Positions 62,825 to 64,000 of a stretch of DNA of 64,000 nt are shown here, piece after piece. The notes beneath the pieces were generated by a model. That model did no database searches. It was not told where the DNA came from and saw nothing but the letters and a program-made list of their open reading frames with translations. Numbering within the stretch: position 1 is the stretch's first letter; each line of letters starts with the position of its first letter. Origin of the DNA: Rhodoferax potami (GTDB lineage: Bacteria > Pseudomonadota > Gammaproteobacteria > Burkholderiales > Burkholderiaceae_C); NCBI RefSeq assembly GCF_032193765.1, contig NZ_JAVBIJ010000001.1, positions 186,001 through 250,000 on the forward strand, given 5' to 3'. The translations under genes were made by a program, and so were the position numbers.

Positions 62825-63949
62825 TTAGACACTCAGACCTGCGCTTGCTGACGGGCTCGAGACAACCGTGCGTTGATGCTCAAAAATCTCTGCAACAACA
62901 GCGCTGACATGGTGGTTGCTGTCTATAGCGATCATGCTAGTTGCTTCGCGAACTTCTCTAAGGCCCAAGCCGCAATTCAAGATTTCAGCATCCCCCCAAC
63001 TAAAAGGAGGCGTCGTGTGCATATAGTGAGCCGACGCCACAAGGGTGGCGCAAAGCCGTTTGTGTTGAGAAGTCAATGTTTCCAGTCGCTTTGAATGTCC
63101 ACGCACAATGAAATACTGATTGTTAATGGTGTATCGAATTTTGGCGTTTGCATCAGGAGCAATCACTCCCTCAATCGCATCAGGGTTTCGAATCAAATAG
63201 TCGCCAAAAATAAGTGACGTGTCTTTGCTGGCAGAGAAAATTGCTTTCCAGGCAAGCATTTCGATGCGCGGGATGCAGCCTTCCGAGTTCGTTTTGTTTA
63301 CCGCCGCATTCACAACTGCAGGCATCGATCCACCTGCAACAATTACAGTGCCGAAGCCCAAACCACGCAAAACGCCTACGGCGCGCTCAACATCTCCCAT
63401 TAAGTCTGGGACTGCAACCGTAGATACGTTGCCGAAGTCGAGGAGGATGTAGCAATTTTTTGGTCCGACGTTGAGCGCTTCCATGATTTCATTCATGCGC
63501 TCAGAGAAATACTCAACGTCAGGCATGTCATCTTGCACGGCTTCACGATCAATGCGAATGCAAGGTGTTACTTGTACCGAAGTACGAATATTCTTGTGCG
63601 CTTGGACGTACAGAGGATCGTCCCAACGGTCGTAACCGACTACCGGTTGAACCGGAACGCCATTTGATCGGAACACTGAAAACGCATATTCCAAAACATG
63701 AATTCCACTTTCGGTTCGCGCGTTCGGCTTCCACTTAGAAATATCTAAAAACGCCTGGCGTCCGGGCCAAGCTTTGCCAGCGCTAGTCGCAGTTCGAAGG
63801 ATGGATTTTTCGAACAAACGTGCATCGGGCTTTTGGGCGGGCAACTCAAAGACAGGCATCACTTTTTCTGAAATACCTGCCGCCAAGTTTGTAAGGGCTG
63901 TGAATTCACCCTTTTTAGCGCCCATCACTGGAACATATAGAAGACTCAT
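62825..63949 (-). CDS. Beta-family protein (phage T4 beta-protein-like), accessory gene
   Basis: 374 residues. It opens MSLLYVPVMGAKKGEFTALTNL and has the beta-strand/alpha-helix alternation and LPAQKPD...FLDISKW...PVQPVVGYDRW...CYILLDFGNVS...VIVAGGSMPAVV pattern of the 'beta family protein' group (related to an uncharacterised T4 protein and frequent near defence or island genes). Codon use and base composition are markedly AT-richer than in the rest of the window, so horizontal origin is likely. GGAGG at ideal spacing spans the stop of an upstream gene, to which it is coupled. Function unknown. Confidence 0.62.
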   Translation of the reverse strand: MSLLYVPVMGAKKGEFTALTNLAAGISEKVMPVFELPAQKPDARLFEKSILRTATSAGKAWPGRQAFLDISKWKPNARTESGIHVLEYAFSVFRSNGVPVQPVVGYDRWDDPLYVQAHKNIRTSVQVTPCIRIDREAVQDDMPDVEYFSERMNEIMEALNVGPKNCYILLDFGNVSTVAVPDLMGDVERAVGVLRGLGFGTVIVAGGSMPAVVNAAVNKTNSEGCIPRIEMLAWKAIFSASKDTSLIFGDYLIRNPDAIEGVIAPDANAKIRYTINNQYFIVRGHSKRLETLTSQHKRLCATLVASAHYMHTTPPFSWGDAEILNCGLGLREVREATSMIAIDSNHHVSAVVAEIFEHQRTVVSSPSASAGLSV

Positions 63950-64000
63950 TTAGACCTCCAGCTCAGAAAAGTTAAAGTGTTTACGTACCTGTCCGTGACC
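63950..64000 (-). CDS. C-terminal end of an unidentified gene (partial)
   Basis: The last 51 bases form an open frame ending VRKHFNFSELEV and TAA, directly in front of the beta-family ATG with no gap; the SD of that gene lies inside its last codons. The gene itself is beyond the window, so its identity is unknown. In other genomes beta-family genes often follow sce7726-like genes, which is only a suggestion here. Confidence 0.5.
   Translation of the reverse strand, partial: GHGQVRKHFNFSELEV

Overview
The window looks like chromosome of a betaproteobacterium of the order Burkholderiales, most likely the family Comamonadaceae (Rhodoferax, Curvibacter or a relative; the genus cannot be fixed from this sequence). 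The grounds are the GC-rich coding sequence, the order TPR protein-lolB-ispE-tRNA-Gln-prs-rplY-pth, the order rapZ-recN-nadK/hrcA, and two dispersed repeat families that I associate with this family. Coding is dense, about 68 genes, with little mobile DNA. No rRNA, CRISPR array or transposase is visible.

Layout. 1-560: the start of groES with a sigma-32-type promoter and a perfect CIRCE operator; its repressor gene hrcA is at the other end (61.7 kb). 0.56-7.8 kb: a Baeyer-Villiger-type flavin monooxygenase, an alpha/beta hydrolase, an unknown protein, a ProQ-family RNA chaperone, and a coupled YhgE/Pip membrane protein and MscS channel. 7.86-17.82 kb: one tightly packed eight-gene minus-strand operon with a YnjC/YnjD-like ABC transporter, a TlpA-like redoxin, a CDP-alcohol phosphatidyltransferase (YnjF-like), a VTT-membrane/disulfide-reductase fusion, an oxidoreductase-SelD fusion, a DUF3047 exported protein, and a second copy of the oxidoreductase without SelD. 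This is the best candidate for a poorly described system. A YnjB-type binding protein for such a transporter lies alone at 40.6 kb. 17.9-28.4 kb: Tim44-like protein, NhaR-like regulator, HPF-like protein, katG, patatin, pirin, DoxX, LysR and Nudix genes.

28.4-31.7 kb: a nitric-oxide defence cluster, nsrR divergent from a truncated haemoglobin, an alternative oxidase fused to a DUF1971 cupin, and flavohaemoglobin Hmp, with an 11-1-11 NsrR-like operator between. 32-43 kb: a BLUF photosensor, a frameshifted Crp/Fnr regulator, a YegD-like Hsp70, an esterase, a DMT exporter, an SMP-30-like protein, a Cache sensor without output domain, patatin and OmpA-like proteins, the YnjB-type protein and ftsY. 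43.1-62.7 kb is largely housekeeping: an M16 peptidase pair, rsmD, coaD, a universal stress protein, ferredoxin, the pth-to-lolB block, mutM, a dynamin-like GTPase, mutY, rapZ, recN, nadK and hrcA. After hrcA (62.8-64.0 kb) composition becomes AT-richer and a 'beta family' protein appears, coupled to an unseen upstream gene; this looks like the edge of an island.

A REP-like repeat built around TAGCT/GCGC/GCGCTA occurs at three operon 3' ends and, read through in frame, inside at least four genes, including the signal peptides of two unrelated exported proteins.
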